From Voacanga thouarsii (Eukaryota; Streptophyta; Magnoliopsida; Gentianales; Apocynaceae), in assembly GCA_026120185.1 (NCBI GenBank), contig JANUWF010002354.1, positions 434,001-498,000 on the forward strand: DNA of 64,000 nt. Reading direction: 5' to 3'. Numbering within the stretch: position 1 is the stretch's first letter; every line of letters begins with the position of its first letter. A model generated the notes under the pieces. The model searched no databases. It had not been told where the DNA came from and was given only the letters and a program-made list of their open reading frames with translations. The translations under genes were made by a program, and so were the position numbers. Shown piece after piece: positions 24,300 through 36,370 of the stretch.

Positions 24300-26353
24300 A
24301 ATATATCTCAAATTGTACCCATATTGTTACATGAATGCATTGGAGTCCCCTATTGTTCTATGTTTTTTTGGGATTGTCAAATACAGCGCGATTATCGCGG
24401 ATTTATTTGGTTTGTTGGGGCAATTAAAAAAATCTGGATTCTCCGATGTCGGATATCTTACTCTGAACTACTTAACAAGGTCTGAAGCTATCTTGGATTG
24501 GAAGCGAGAAAGGTAACATTTAAGATTACACTTCAGCATACTTTTCTTTATGGATCTTATCATCAATATGCTACAAATGAGTTAGGCAATAATGATGATA
24601 TGGAGGTTTTATGGATGTTGCCAAATGAATTTAAATCATAGAGCATTCAACTTCATGTGAGTTATTCCGAGGTGACATCTCAACGCCCAAGTCACTTATC
24701 TGAGGTGTCCCTACCAATTGATTCATTCGTGGCAGTGCTTAACCAGGTCAAGGGTTTGGGTCAATCGATAAATAAACAACACAATTAATTATCACAGCTC
24801 CCTATGGGCATGAGGGTGAAAAACTTGAACTACTTGCATCCCCAAGCATTTTACCAATCAATGAAAAATACAAGGGCAGTCTTAAACGATATAGGAATTG
24901 AATATATAAGTTTAGCTGATAGTAATGTTGAGATAGTCGATGTTGGTCACACATCTGAAGGTTTGGGAAGAAGGAATAACTTGATCAACCTTGAACATCT
25001 ACTGGTCCCTACACGAAGTCCAGATTTGGATACATATCAAGTAGATGACAACCGTCAACATGCCACAATATCTGCGGATGGTATAGTATCTCAGTCACAT
25101 GTGATCATACGTGCAGTAAATGTTGATTCGATGGTTCATACATCTGACGGTGATAGTTTCACGGGCTCCAAGGGACTAATGAATTGGTATGACACAGATA
25201 AGGGTGCAGAAGGTGACATTCCAGCAAACAGTCCATGTTATGAACCCAACATCCCTTTGCCAGATGATAAGAATGATATGACAAGGCCTTCTAATACCAC
25301 ATGAAAATCTGCAAGATTTTCAATATTTGATGACATATGATCTAGTGTGTGTGCTAATGAATCACTTAGCAGGCGCTCAGTTGATCTCACAAGAAGTTGG
25401 TCTGACACTGACATTGATTTGCAGATAAACATGACGTTTAAGAACAAGAAGGAGGTTATATATACAGTAAGAAAGTGGTCTATTCAAGGCGAGAGGAAAT
25501 TCAGGGTTCTGGAGAGTAAGAGTGACTGTTGGTATACTAAGTGTAAACATGCAAGTCCCACCAATCCTTACTCTTGGTATATTCGTATTATTTATAAGAA
25601 GACTCATTGACAGATAATAGTTTTAAACAAAGAACACATATACGTTATTACAGTCGTGAACAATGTGCATAGAAACATGGATCATTGTTTTATAGCACAT
25701 AGCGTGACACACTTGGTTTTAAATGACCCTGAATGCCACATGAATGATATTATTGCTGAAGTTCAGAAATTGTGGAGAGCGAGTTGTTCTTTTAAGAAAG
25801 TATGGGAAACCCAAAAAGTAGCTATGGAACTTGTATATGGAAATATTAAACACAATCCCAGAAAGACTAAAAGAAAATCATATATTGGCCCAAGCAAATC
25901 CATTTAATATATATATATATATATAAAATCAAAATATATCATGACTTTATTGACCTGACTAGGAAAAAGAACTAACTCCATTGTTTTTATGTTTATGATA
26001 CTTCTTAACTTTAACTTAATTAAATAAATGAAATTTGAATAGGTGTGGGTTGATGTATGGCCCTCTACGTGGATTGCCCTACCAAAATACATGCTTGTAT
26101 TGCAGGATTCCAATCCTGAGACTATTGTGAAGTGAAGACACATTAGACGACTAGTGTGGGTGATCTGAAAACTTTTGGTTTCCTTTTCTGGTCATTCAAG
26201 CCTTCAATTGTTGGGTTCAAATATTGTCGTCCAGTAGTATCCATTGATGGCACCCATGTACGGGGACTTTATAGGGGCAAATTGTTGGTGGCACCCACTT
26301 GGGATGCAAACTTTATAGGATTTTTCTATGGTATTTATGATATTGGAAGTTAG
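24300..26353 (+). pseudogene. mudrA-like MULE transposase, N-terminal half
   Basis: The reading begins with a PB1-like N-terminal region (ISYSELLNKV near 24455, then LEARKVTFKITLQ). It continues through the open frame 24804-25304 (MGMRVKNLNYLHPQAFYQSM). Next is the MuDR DNA-binding region at 25347-25610 (MTFKNKKEVIYTVRKWSIQ, with a CxxxC-like CWYTKCKHA), and then NDIIAEVQKLWRASCSFKKV at 25656-25850. The last part is the start of the MULE catalytic domain (SIVGFKYCRPVVSIDGTHV, first catalytic Asp present) at 26156-26353. Stops separate the pieces and the sequence ends shortly after the first Asp, so the remaining catalytic residues and the SWIM finger are missing. The enzyme would cut and move MULE ends; this copy cannot. 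Confidence 0.82.
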
Positions 26354-26607
26354 ATAACTATTTTGTTATTATTGTAATATTGTTATATTATTTTAATACA
26401 TTATGAATGGTTTTAAGTTGGTGATGTATGTATAGTTTTGTTGCATTGTAACTTGAGTTATAGCTTTTTCATGCATTAACGACCAAGCAGAAGCAGCTTG
26501 GTGGGGACTTGTGTGGGACTAAGGTCGCATTCTTCCTTTATTTGCCTATTTTTGCCCATTTTTTCTTTGCGTAAAATTGAAAAAAGGCCACGCTGCTCGC
26601 ATTCGAA

Positions 26608-29600
26608 TAGCAATGGCCAGTGGGCCGGCGTGTCGGGTCGGCTCGGTGGCTGAACCGCCCACTGTGCACCGGTCCGGGCCAGGGGGTAAAACCCCTGGCC
26701 TGCCTGGAGAGAGCCGTTGCCAACGGCTTTCCACTTTTTGTTTATTACATTTCAGTCCCCCTAACGGCTGAAATATTTTTTTTTGTTTTTTGGTCCCTAA
26801 CGATTATATTCTCTATTTTAACCCCCAAAACTCTATAAATACCCTCCAATTCATCCCAAAACTCATCAAACACTCCAATTCTCTCAAACTCTCTCCAATT
26901 CTCCATTTTCTCTACAAAAAGTATTAGAATAGAATTTATTTTTGTGTTATACTTTTTCAATTCTTCAAGAAAGTCTTCATATTTTGGAAGATTGTTGAGT
27001 AGCGGAATAGTGGATACAAGAAATAAAAAATTTCGCAAAGTATTGTTATTTTTGAATCTTGGTCATCAACGAGTTAGTATTTCTTAATCTTACATTGTTA
27101 TATTTTGACTTTATTAATTGTTTATTTGTTTTAGTTATTTGTTTAATTTTTAAGTTAATTTATTTTTTATATTTTTCAATTCTCTTATTTCATTATTTGT
27201 TAATACTTTATTTTTTTGAACTTTTTTTTGAATTTTGATTGCTTGTTTTTTTTAAAGAAATAATGGATCCCAATCAATATCATCATTTTTCTTCATCCCA
27301 ATCATCTGCACATTTTGATTTTAATATAGATCCAACTTTGAATTTAATAAATAATGAATTAGGTAATGAAGATGAAGGTCCTAGTATGCCTAGTATTAGT
27401 GTTTCACAATCACAACCAACTCCAACAATTAATCCTGATGAATCTAATATAGGTGAGGATGGTGTTGAAACAACGGATGTTACAACTAAAGCAAAAACAT
27501 CTATGGTTTGGAATCTTTTTGAAAAAGATAATGATAATGATAATGATAGGGCAATATATAAAATTTTTAGGGTGGTATATGCACATAAGAAGGGAGGATG
27601 AACGGGAACATTAGTTAAACATATGAAAAGGTCACATAATGATTAGTTAAAAAACTTACTTAAACAACAATAAATACGTATTATAGGAGGTCAAATTGTT
27701 GGTAATTTTCAATATGATCATAAAAAAAAAATAGAAGTGCATTTGCTAAAATGATTGTTCAAACTAAATTACCTTTTAATTTTGCAGAAAATCCATATTA
27801 TGAACAATATATGCAAAATAATTGTCAACCAGCATGGAAAAGAATTCCTAGAATAATATTAAAAAATGATATAATAAAGATATATAAAGAAATGAAAGAG
27901 TATCTAATTGCTATGTTTGATTCTTGTAATTAGAAATTTGCTCTTACTTGTGATGGTTGGACTGCAATTACTAATGAATCTTATTTATGCATTACATGTC
28001 ATTGGATAGATCATGATTGGTTAGTACAAAAAAGAACTATTTGTTTTAAATTATTTGAATATCCTCATGTTGGTAGTAATATAGCTAGAATGATTACTCA
28101 AACATGTCGTGAATATAGGATTTTAAATAAAATTATTTCTATATTTTTAGATAATGCTTCAAATAATGATTCCGTCATAACAATTTTAAAAAATACTATG
28201 AATCCTATGTTAGATGATATTGTATTTCATACTAGGTGTGCTTGTCATATACTTAATTTGTGTGTTAAAGAAAGATATAAATATATCGATGATATTGTTA
28301 ATATAATTAGAAATGTTGTTTTATTTATTAAAACCTCCCCAACTAGGCAACAAAATTTTAAAGCATTATGCCGAGAACAAGGTGTATCTTTTAAAAAATT
28401 TAGATTAGATTGTAAAACTAGATGGAACTCAACTTTAAATATGTTTGAAAGTGTTATACCTTTTCAAAACCAACTTATTGAATTTTGTAATAGTAATAAT
28501 TTTCAACCTCCATTAACTGAAACTCATTTTGATAATTGTACTGCACTTTCAACATTTTTATTTACTTTTAAAAAAGCTACTGAATTTTTATCGGGATTCT
28601 ATTATCCCACTACTCATCATATTCTTCCAACACTTACTAAGGTAACACATATTTTTGGTGAATATATATATCATCCACAATATGATTATTTTATGATAAG
28701 TATGTTTGAAAAATATAAAAATTATTATGAAAATATTCATATTTTATATTGTATGGCATTGTGTATGGATCCTAGAGTAAAAACGACTGGTTTTCATAGT
28801 ATTATTAAATATTTATATGAAACATTAGATTTTGATGAATCACAAACACTTAAACAATGTATGATAAAAGATATAGAAGATAAAACATCTAAAGCTTTAT
28901 TTGACATGTATAATTTGTATGAATTTGAGTTTTATTGTTCTAGTTCTCCTAGTTTAAGTAGGTAAGCTTCATCATCTAGTAGTCACTTTCAACCTCCGCA
29001 AAAATCTACCTCTTCAATTTCATCAGTATTTAATTCATGGGGTATTATGAAACGTCAAAAAAGATCGACTACCACCTACAACGAGATGGCAATTTATGAG
29101 ATGCAACCCTTAATAGAAAATGAAGATCAATATTTTGATATTTGTGATTGGTGGAAGGCTCATGTAAGTCAATATCCCATTTTATCTAAAATGGCACGTA
29201 ATCTTTTGACATCACCAGTCTCTACAGTGCTATCGAAAAGCGTCTTCAGTGAGAGCGTTCGAACAATCGATGAAAGGAGATCTCGATTGACTCCTCAAAC
29301 TTTGGAGATATTAATGTATTGTAGTAGTTAGTTTGCAGCCGAAGATAGGACGGCTAATTCGTGGATTATTGATGATGACCCAGATGATGAATGGGGTGAA
29401 CCACGTAGTTAGTTTAGTATTTTTTTAAATAGGAATTTAGGATAAGTAATATTATGTATTTAATTTTATTTTTAGGATATTTATTATATTTTTAAATTTT
29501 AATCATTGTAATATTTTTAAGAGATTTAGGCATTAAGTCCCCTCTTATGTAATCTTTATTTTATTAACTAATAAAACAGATAAGGGTTTAAGCCAAACCT

Positions 29601-29797
29601 CGCACCACTTCAAGGTGGTTTTTTTATAATTTTAAAAAATTGTGTTAAGTATAAGGGAAAAAAAAAAGAAGAATAAGCCCACGGGCCGGCCCTTACGCCC
29701 GCCTCTCTAGGACCGGTCCGCACTCCACGCAGGCCGGTCCTCAGGCTCGGCCCGACCCGATCCGAAACCGTGCAGGCCAGCCCATTAGCCATTGCTA
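26608..29797 (+). mobile_element. hAT transposon, 3190 bp, nested in MULE copy 2
   Basis: The inverted ends are TAGCAATGGCCAGTGGGCCG on the left and, read inward on the right, TAGCAATGGCTAATGGGCTG. Flanks are CATTCGAA (26600-26607) and CGTTCGAA (29798-29805), an 8-bp duplication with one mismatch. GC-rich subterminal repeats (CCGGTCCG, GGGTCGG) occur at both ends. It interrupts a GGTCGCATTC-type palindrome of the surrounding MULE. Confidence 0.85.
27263..29412 (+). pseudogene. RICESLEEPER-like hAT transposase (BED finger, hAT dimerisation)
   Basis: An ATG at 27263 opens MDPNQYHHFSSSQSS. A decayed BED-type zinc-finger region follows (27500-27650; the H..H part is TLVKHMKRSH). Next come a conserved TCDGWTAITNESYLCIT stretch near 27950, then the long open frame 28090-28965 (FLDNASNNDSVI, TRCACHILNLCVK, DCKTRWNSTLNMFE). 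The C-terminal dimerisation region is at 29047-29331 (FDICDWWKAHVSQYPILSKM, RRSRLTPQTLE). Stops at about 27599, 27931, 28962 and 29329 interrupt the reading, and the Cys positions of the BED finger look lost. It is probably a recent but inactive copy. Confidence 0.88.
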
Positions 29798-31631
29798 CGT
29801 TCGAATAATGCAACCTTATTTTCAATTGCAATTTTGTCCCGATCCACTCCGTTGTCGGAATTCCTTTGAAAATTGACACCATTTTCTGGAATTTCCATTG
29901 TTTTATGTGCTTCTTGTGGTGACACTTGTGGTCTCGCTTGCACTATGTATCATCCTAAAAAAGGAGGTTCAGATGCCTTACTGGAACTTCTACTTGCGGC
30001 TTTTTGCTTTTTTATTCACTCTACCCATCGATATCATCACTGCCACCACAAATCAGGTGATCCCTAGCTAAGTTTATGTTTCAATTACATTCTTTTTGGT
30101 TCTTTTTCTGTATGCCTGTGCACTCTCATTCACGCTAGCAGCAGTAAATCATTCCACAAATTTGATAACAATATTGATTCTTTCCACAAGGCTCCTAGGC
30201 TAAATATTATTACAGAGCACATTATGGGAGCCATATATCTTGGAAAACCTATTGCCAACGTCTGCTTCAAAACTTATGGCTATATAAGCACGACTCAAGC
30301 AATCTCCTTTCTCAGTGATTTCAAGTTCGGTCATTACATGAAAATCCCACCAAGATCAATGTTCTTAGTTCAAGTTTGATCTAATTCCTTATTTTTAAAG
30401 CAGATATTTTCTTCATTGACTGTGAAATCATGGATATCATGCTACCATCTCCCATAACATATAGGTTTGAAGTTTCATTAATCAGCAATGAACCACGCAG
30501 GCGATTTCAATATACTATTAGCATCTTAGTGTCGTTGCTGATTGATCAGTGGCTCCAAACGTTGAGTCTGGACATAACAACAGTAAACCAAATTTCACTA
30601 AAAATGAAATTTACCTTCTAATTGAAAATTCTTAGTCAGGTCGATCGAAAAGCTTATTCTTGTGCTGTGGTTGCATTTTAGTTCCTTGGGACCATTATTA
30701 CTGGAACGGTTAATCTCAGTGTTGCATGGTGTCTTTTATATTCTGTCGACAACATCTGCCACCCAAATAAGAAATCAAACAGTCCTTGGACATGTCCTAA
30801 CGACCGCGTATTCTTTGATGCCTCAGTTATATGGGGTTTGGTAGGTCCAAGGAGGATATTCGGTCCTTTTCGCAATTATGCTGCTCTTAACTGGTTCTTC
30901 CTTGGGGGAGTGATGGGACCATTTGTAGTATGGCTCTTCCACATTGCATTCCCCAAGTAGTCATGGATTCCACTCGTTAACCTTCCTGCGGAAATTCCGG
31001 AAAATGGTGCTGTTTTCGCACCAAATTCCGACAGAGGGGCAGCGAGAATTGGGATTCCATTTTTAGTGAGGTCGCATTCAGAATGCGACCAATTAAGTTT
31101 AGAAATGTGACCTCTGCGCGATTTCTTTTTTTTTATTATTTTATAATAGCTGAGCTTGAGGTCGCATTCTATAGAATACGACCTACTTCATCAAGGTCGC
31201 ATTCAAGGAATGCGACCTCAACCTGCAATTTTCCCAACCTGCAACTCCAACCTTATTCATACAACCTTATTCAAGCAACCTCAACCTACTACAATCTCCA
31301 CCTGCAACCAACTTGCTACAATTACTTAATGTAGTTTGAGTAAAGACTGATAGTAGACCGCGCACTTATCACATGAGTAAAATTTAATATAATATCGCAA
31401 GTACATAGAGAAGCATCCAAAATAACAAGAACAATATTGCAAGTACATAGAGAAGCTGCATTGAAAATACAATTGAACAAAAAATGAACTAATAGTCCAG
31501 TGTCAATGGCTAGTCTCTCGAAACAGTAAAATTACTATTATTACAATTCCTTCTAGTATGTCCACTCCTATGACAGTTGCTGCATCTTGGAGGAGAGTTG
31601 GGAGTCCGATAATCCATATCACAAGGTATCC

Positions 31632-32228
31632 TCAATGTGCGCGACGGCCAGGAACTTCATTTTGCATCATTTCTTCCACTGGTGCAAGCGTAAAATTAGA
31701 AGGCCTCCAATATTGTTCATCCACCACAGGGAAGAACTGACTCTCATATGTCAACTCATAATTCCTTCTAGTGTAGAACTCCAAAACAAAGTCAATTGGG
31801 TTCCAACCTCTGTGACAACATGCTGCAAACCCATGTGAACAAGGAATACCATATATACTCCATTTTTGGCACGTGCATGATCTCTCTGTTAAATTGACAC
31901 TGTAAATATTTGGACTTTTACCCGCTTGTTGAACATATGATTTAATCCTATATATACCGGCCAGTGCATTATATTCAGTTACAACATGTCCTCTGGATTT
32001 GTCCTCATAATAAGAATACAGCTTCCACATTTCAGATGGTAAAGGGTGTCTCAAATTAGATGCTTCATCTCTGTGTTCATTAAAATATTTAACTAACTTC
32101 TGAAATGAAGTTTTAACCAAAACCTTCAGCGGAAGAGATCTTGCTTTCTTCAACACACTATTCATACATTTAGACAAACTAGTAGTCATTGAACCATATC
32201 TGAAGTACATAGTGTCTCCTAAGATCAA
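31632..32228 (-). pseudogene. mudrA-like MULE transposase, C-terminal 198 aa with SWIM finger
   Basis: The open frame begins near LGDTMYFRYGSMTTSLSKCM, which corresponds to the region after the catalytic core in MULE transposases. It continues KKARSLPLKVLVKTSFQKLV and ends with a SWIM zinc finger, CTCQKWSIYGIPCSH (CxC...CxH). The N-terminal and catalytic parts are absent: PMD stop sequence lies only 6 bp upstream, so an internal deletion joined the two genes. It is complementary to copy 2, which keeps only the N-terminal half. Confidence 0.85.
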
Positions 32229-32234
32229 GTACAG

Positions 32235-34640
32235 CTAATGTGGTGAGAGCACACACAGACGGCGAGGTTTAATCTTTCGCCTTGGTCTCCCACCACCTGC
32301 TGGCTTGTCGCCGTCCAGAGGCTGTTGTGGAGCTGGCACGGGATCATCGAGATGTGGTGAAACTGTCACGGGATCTGGTAGCTGGTCTACTACCGGCACA
32401 AGAGCTGGCTTGGGATCGGGAATCTGTCCTGCTGCTAGTGTGCCGGGTCTGCGTCGCCGGTGACATACTATCCCGCAAAAAGGATGCATGGGAAGCTCCT
32501 CAATGCGCGAAGTGTCTGTCCCTTGGGCTTGGAAAGATGGGCCCGCATCCCCGTGATCGAACGCGTCGGCTGTGGTATGGGGAGAGTGAACGGGAATGAC
32601 AACGAAGTCATTACCAAGCAGATCATCTGGTGCAATATCAGTCACAATCTCGAACTACGTGCCACTCCAGTCTGCTCCTGCACTTCCAGCTGCTGAGGCA
32701 CCCCCTCCGGGGCGGGATCGTGATGTGGCGAATGCGCTCGAACTCAGGCCCTCCTGCCCCCACACCTCAGCGCTGGGTGCATGCGTCCATCAACAGGATC
32801 CCGGGGCTTCGACGTAGGCTGCATCATTGGGATGATCGGCATGCCTGAATCGACCGGTATTGGTCCAGCATACCGCTCGTGATCCTGGTGACTAGCTGCA
32901 AGTCCTCGGGCGCACATGTCTCGAATATTAATGAATGCTCTCCGGGACACCGAGTCGACACTATGAATGTGGCGTTCAGCTACTGTCATACAACGTCGCA
33001 TAATATCAGCCTGAAATCATCATTCAAAAAATTTTGTGAATAATTAAACGAATTATCAAATTATTAACTCCTACCATTACCAAACGAAATACATACCATG
33101 ACAATTGTACTGGACCCGGTAGGATGATACCCCGAGATCAATGACGCATGAGTGGTGGGGTTCCTGATGCGTAGATGGGTACGGTCCCTATACCACTACA
33201 TGTAATCCAATGTGACCGAAACGCCCATCGTAGTAGTCTGGACAAAGTCTGCTCGAGTATCCCACATCTGAAGATATGACGCATGATATATCCTGTAATC
33301 TCTAGAGGGATTGCTTCGCATATCAACCAAGTGCAGGACAATCATCGTATCACAGTTTATCGGGATAGGTTGAAGCATCCCAAACTGCCGCATCACTTGA
33401 TCTGGAAAATATAACTCGACGACCTCCCAACTAATCAACGCTGTGCGTGACTTCCAAATATCGGGTGCCTCCAAACATACAGGGGGGAGAAGACTGACCA
33501 AATCAGTCTGATAAGGCCACCAGATAAACTGTCACATCATTGTTCTGAATTGTTAGGTGTCCAATAAATAAAGAATTTGAAATAAAGTACTCATATATAC
33601 TCACATCATCGTCTGATAGGGCATCTAGCTGGGAGCGATATGTCACGAGAACATGTGTGGACGTCAGATAAAATTGTACTGGAACGTCCCATCGAGCACC
33701 GTAGGGTGCAAGGGGTGAGAGATCATCGAGAGGCATACTCCTCTCTGGCTGTACAACCCTAACATGCTCCTATGCCCATAGCTACAACATAGTCACAAAT
33801 GTGTTAGACTCGTACCACACATGTTTATTAAATGAACATAAACTATAAAAAACATTTGAATTCGTACCTGGAGTAAGACCATCGGTCCGCAAATCTCCTG
33901 CGCAGACCCGAGAGAGGCTTGACACAGGCATCTATACAGGAAAGCTAGAACAGTACTACCCCAGCTGAGCGCCCTGCATGCCTCCAAATCCTCCAGGAGA
34001 GGTAGGTATCTCAAGTGGATCAGGTTCCCTAACTTATCAGAGAACAGTAGGCCCCCAATCAATAGGAAGGTAAGGCAATGAGCACGCTGCAGGACGATGT
34101 CATCAGTAGTATCATCGGCCAAAGGAAAATCCAATGCCTCCTCAATAGGACCCTTCTTAATCCTATTTCCCCATATGTCCTCGGCCAGTGGCCTAATGCC
34201 AAGAAGTCTATCGCAAAAGGTTAATCCAATCACCTTTGCTGTAGTGATAAGGAGGCCCTATCACCGCATCCCCATCTACTCTAAGACCCCATAATATCGC
34301 AACATCCTCCAGTGTCACTATCGCCTCTCCTCTGGGGAAATGAAATGTATGGGTCTCCTAACGCCATCGCTCTACTAACGCGGTGACGAGAGCATGATCA
34401 ACCTGGACGTGTCCAACTCGTCTGACTCCACCAAAACCAGCCCTATCCACTAACTCCGCAACTCTACCGGAAAGGGGCGTATGCTCCCAAAAATGCAGAA
34501 TCGTATCGTCTGTACACCAATGGAATCTCACAGGTATGCTGATCACCGGGCCATACCAAAGATGAACGATGGCTCAACTGAAGAGATAGTAAACCATCGA
34601 CGAGAGGACCCGGATGAATATCTATGTGCGTGTGATCCAT
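32235..34640 (-). pseudogene. PMD (MAIN-like) gene in MULE copy 1
   Basis: On the minus strand it opens MDHTHIDIHPGPLVDGLLSL at 34640. A frame change leads to the 34546-34358 frame (WEHTPLSGRVAELVDRAGFG). The PMD core follows (TLEDVAILWGLRVDGDAV, then IGLTFCDRLLGIRPLAED in 34233-33793). Further exons are at 33736-33503 (PLAPYGARWDVPVQFY), 33501-33196 and 33001-32744. The C-terminal frame 32645-32235 ends KIKPRRLCVLSPH. Exon edges match copy 2. Defects: a frame change near 34545, a TAG near 34360, and an extra T in CCTTTTGCG near 34217. It is better preserved than copy 2. PMD proteins act in transposon silencing and development in plants; what a transposon-borne copy does is not settled. Confidence 0.8.
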
Positions 34641-36370
34641 TGTACCTATTTAAATTAGGATCACATAATTAAACTACGAATGCATCTATGCGCATTATAG
34701 ACACTCAAAAAACATGAAGTGTATTAAGTATATAATAGCCAAAGCAATGGATTCTGCAGGCATTGGCAGACATATATATAGTTAAAATGTGCATATCTGT
34801 AGTACAAAAACAAGCATATGACTTTTGAATATTGTTTGCATATTCTAGATGATTATACTTGAGGTTTCATTGTACTTTCTTCTCCCAAAAGAATTGAACA
34901 CTTAACTTTTGTTTGAATTTAAATATCTGAGGGCTATTTTGTCAATTTATTCTTTTATGCTTATGTTGACTGGTCAATCTCTCTCTTTTTTCTTCACATT
35001 TTTTTTAACCCCTCCTCACTTAAAACGCCCAAATGGGAAAGATTGACAAGTCAATTTTGTCCCCCGCTCCATTTAGCCTTACAATAAATAAATAAATTAA
35101 AATTATTAGTATAATTCCAAACAAATAATAGACGTTGCATGTGGTAAAACTCTAGAGTTGTTCTGCACTAAAATCGAAGGCTCTAAAATGCATGAAATCC
35201 TCTCTCTCTCTATATATAGTAGTTCTTTACACTATATTTATTTTTACATGACTTGAGATTCAACTACTATATATATTTAAATTTGTACTAAAAATTTGAT
35301 AAAAATACTAAAAATTTCATAAAAATATGTTTAAATGGGCTAGTAATGGGGAAAAGTACTAAAAATCTGATAAAAATACGTTTAAATTTGTATCAAATGT
35401 ATAAATTATTCTCCTAAAGTCAAATATAGATAATCAAAGCATAATTTAAATCATCAACTATAAATCATGATAGTTTTGTTTCTGGATTCATAACCCTTCA
35501 TATAATACCAACAGAAGAGCTTCCAAGCTCGACCAAAAAAAAAAAAAAATGAAAGAATTTCTATCACATTTATTTATTTTAATTGTTATCATTATTTTGA
35601 ATAATTTTAAAATATACATGTATACACATTGTATAGACATTGCAATACATATAATATTGTATATGGAAAAGTGTCAAATTCTATCCAAGCAGTAGATCAT
35701 TTATGCCAAAGGACAATAAAAAAGTTCCAAAAACACAAAAGAAAAATTCCTAGTAGCTTCTTTCTTCATACATGAGACAAACAAATTCTGAAAAATGGTG
35801 GAAATTGTATAATGTAGTCATGACAAAAAGACATGCCAGAAATAATTGTCTGCATTTGAAGTTCATATTTGTAGTACAATGTTAAATGACTATCAACATG
35901 TGTTGCACTTGTGAAGGCTCAAAACCTAAATATTGCATAAACATAGACTAAAGATTCTAAAGACTAAAATATTGCATAAACATAGACTAAATATTGCATA
36001 AACATAAACTCATAAATCAATCTAAAGATTCTTACTGATTATGACAGTTTAAGAAGGGAGTGCAAAAAGCTTCTCTACTGATGTCGTGGTGGCGAAGAGC
36101 GGTCGGCGGCGAAGAACGGCCGGCGGTGAAGAGCACGGCGGCGAAGAGCAGTGACTTTGCTGAGAAATTGCAGAAGAACGTCGTTGCAGAAGAACTTGGG
36201 GAGTGGGGAAGGAGGCGGGTCTGATGTAATAATGCGACCTTGCTGAAAAAGGTCGCATTCATGGAATGCAGTCTCGTTTTCTACCGCAAAAAAAAAAAAA
36301 AGAAAAAAGCACGCTGAGGTCGCATTACTGAAATGCGATCATATTTTACTAGGTCGCATTCCTATAAACC
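34641..36370. other. Non-coding right arm of MULE copy 1
   Basis: AT-rich DNA upstream of the PMD gene, presumably its promoter side. It has a CT run at 35202-35215 and an A run near 35537. The GC-rich patch 36070-36230 gives a Ser/Pro/Arg-rich minus-strand frame (36262-36032) with no recognisable domain, and it is not called. Subterminal palindromes start at about 36231. Confidence 0.5.

Larger units (their letters stand above)
19437..29897 (+). mobile_element. MULE copy 2, PMD-carrying, left end lost and twice interrupted
   Basis: The plus-strand order is PMD gene, spacer, mudrA-like transposase, subterminal GGTCGCATTC (26523-26532), nested hAT, then the right end. The right end, read inward from 29897, is TGGAAATTCCAGAAAATGGT, closely matching the ends of MULE copy 1 (CGGAAATTCCGGAAAATGGT). 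It is followed at once by OPT coding sequence (29898 onward), so the element sits in an OPT exon. The left end is missing where the copia leader abuts PMD at about 19437. Without the solo LTR and the hAT, about 5.4 kb remains. Confidence 0.75.

Noticed and set aside
24112..24334. Poly-Ile and poly-Leu frames
   Set aside because: Translation of an (ATT)n microsatellite.
36032..36262. Ser/Pro/Arg-rich minus-strand frame near the right end of MULE copy 1
   Set aside because: GC-rich subterminal patch with no domain or splice support.
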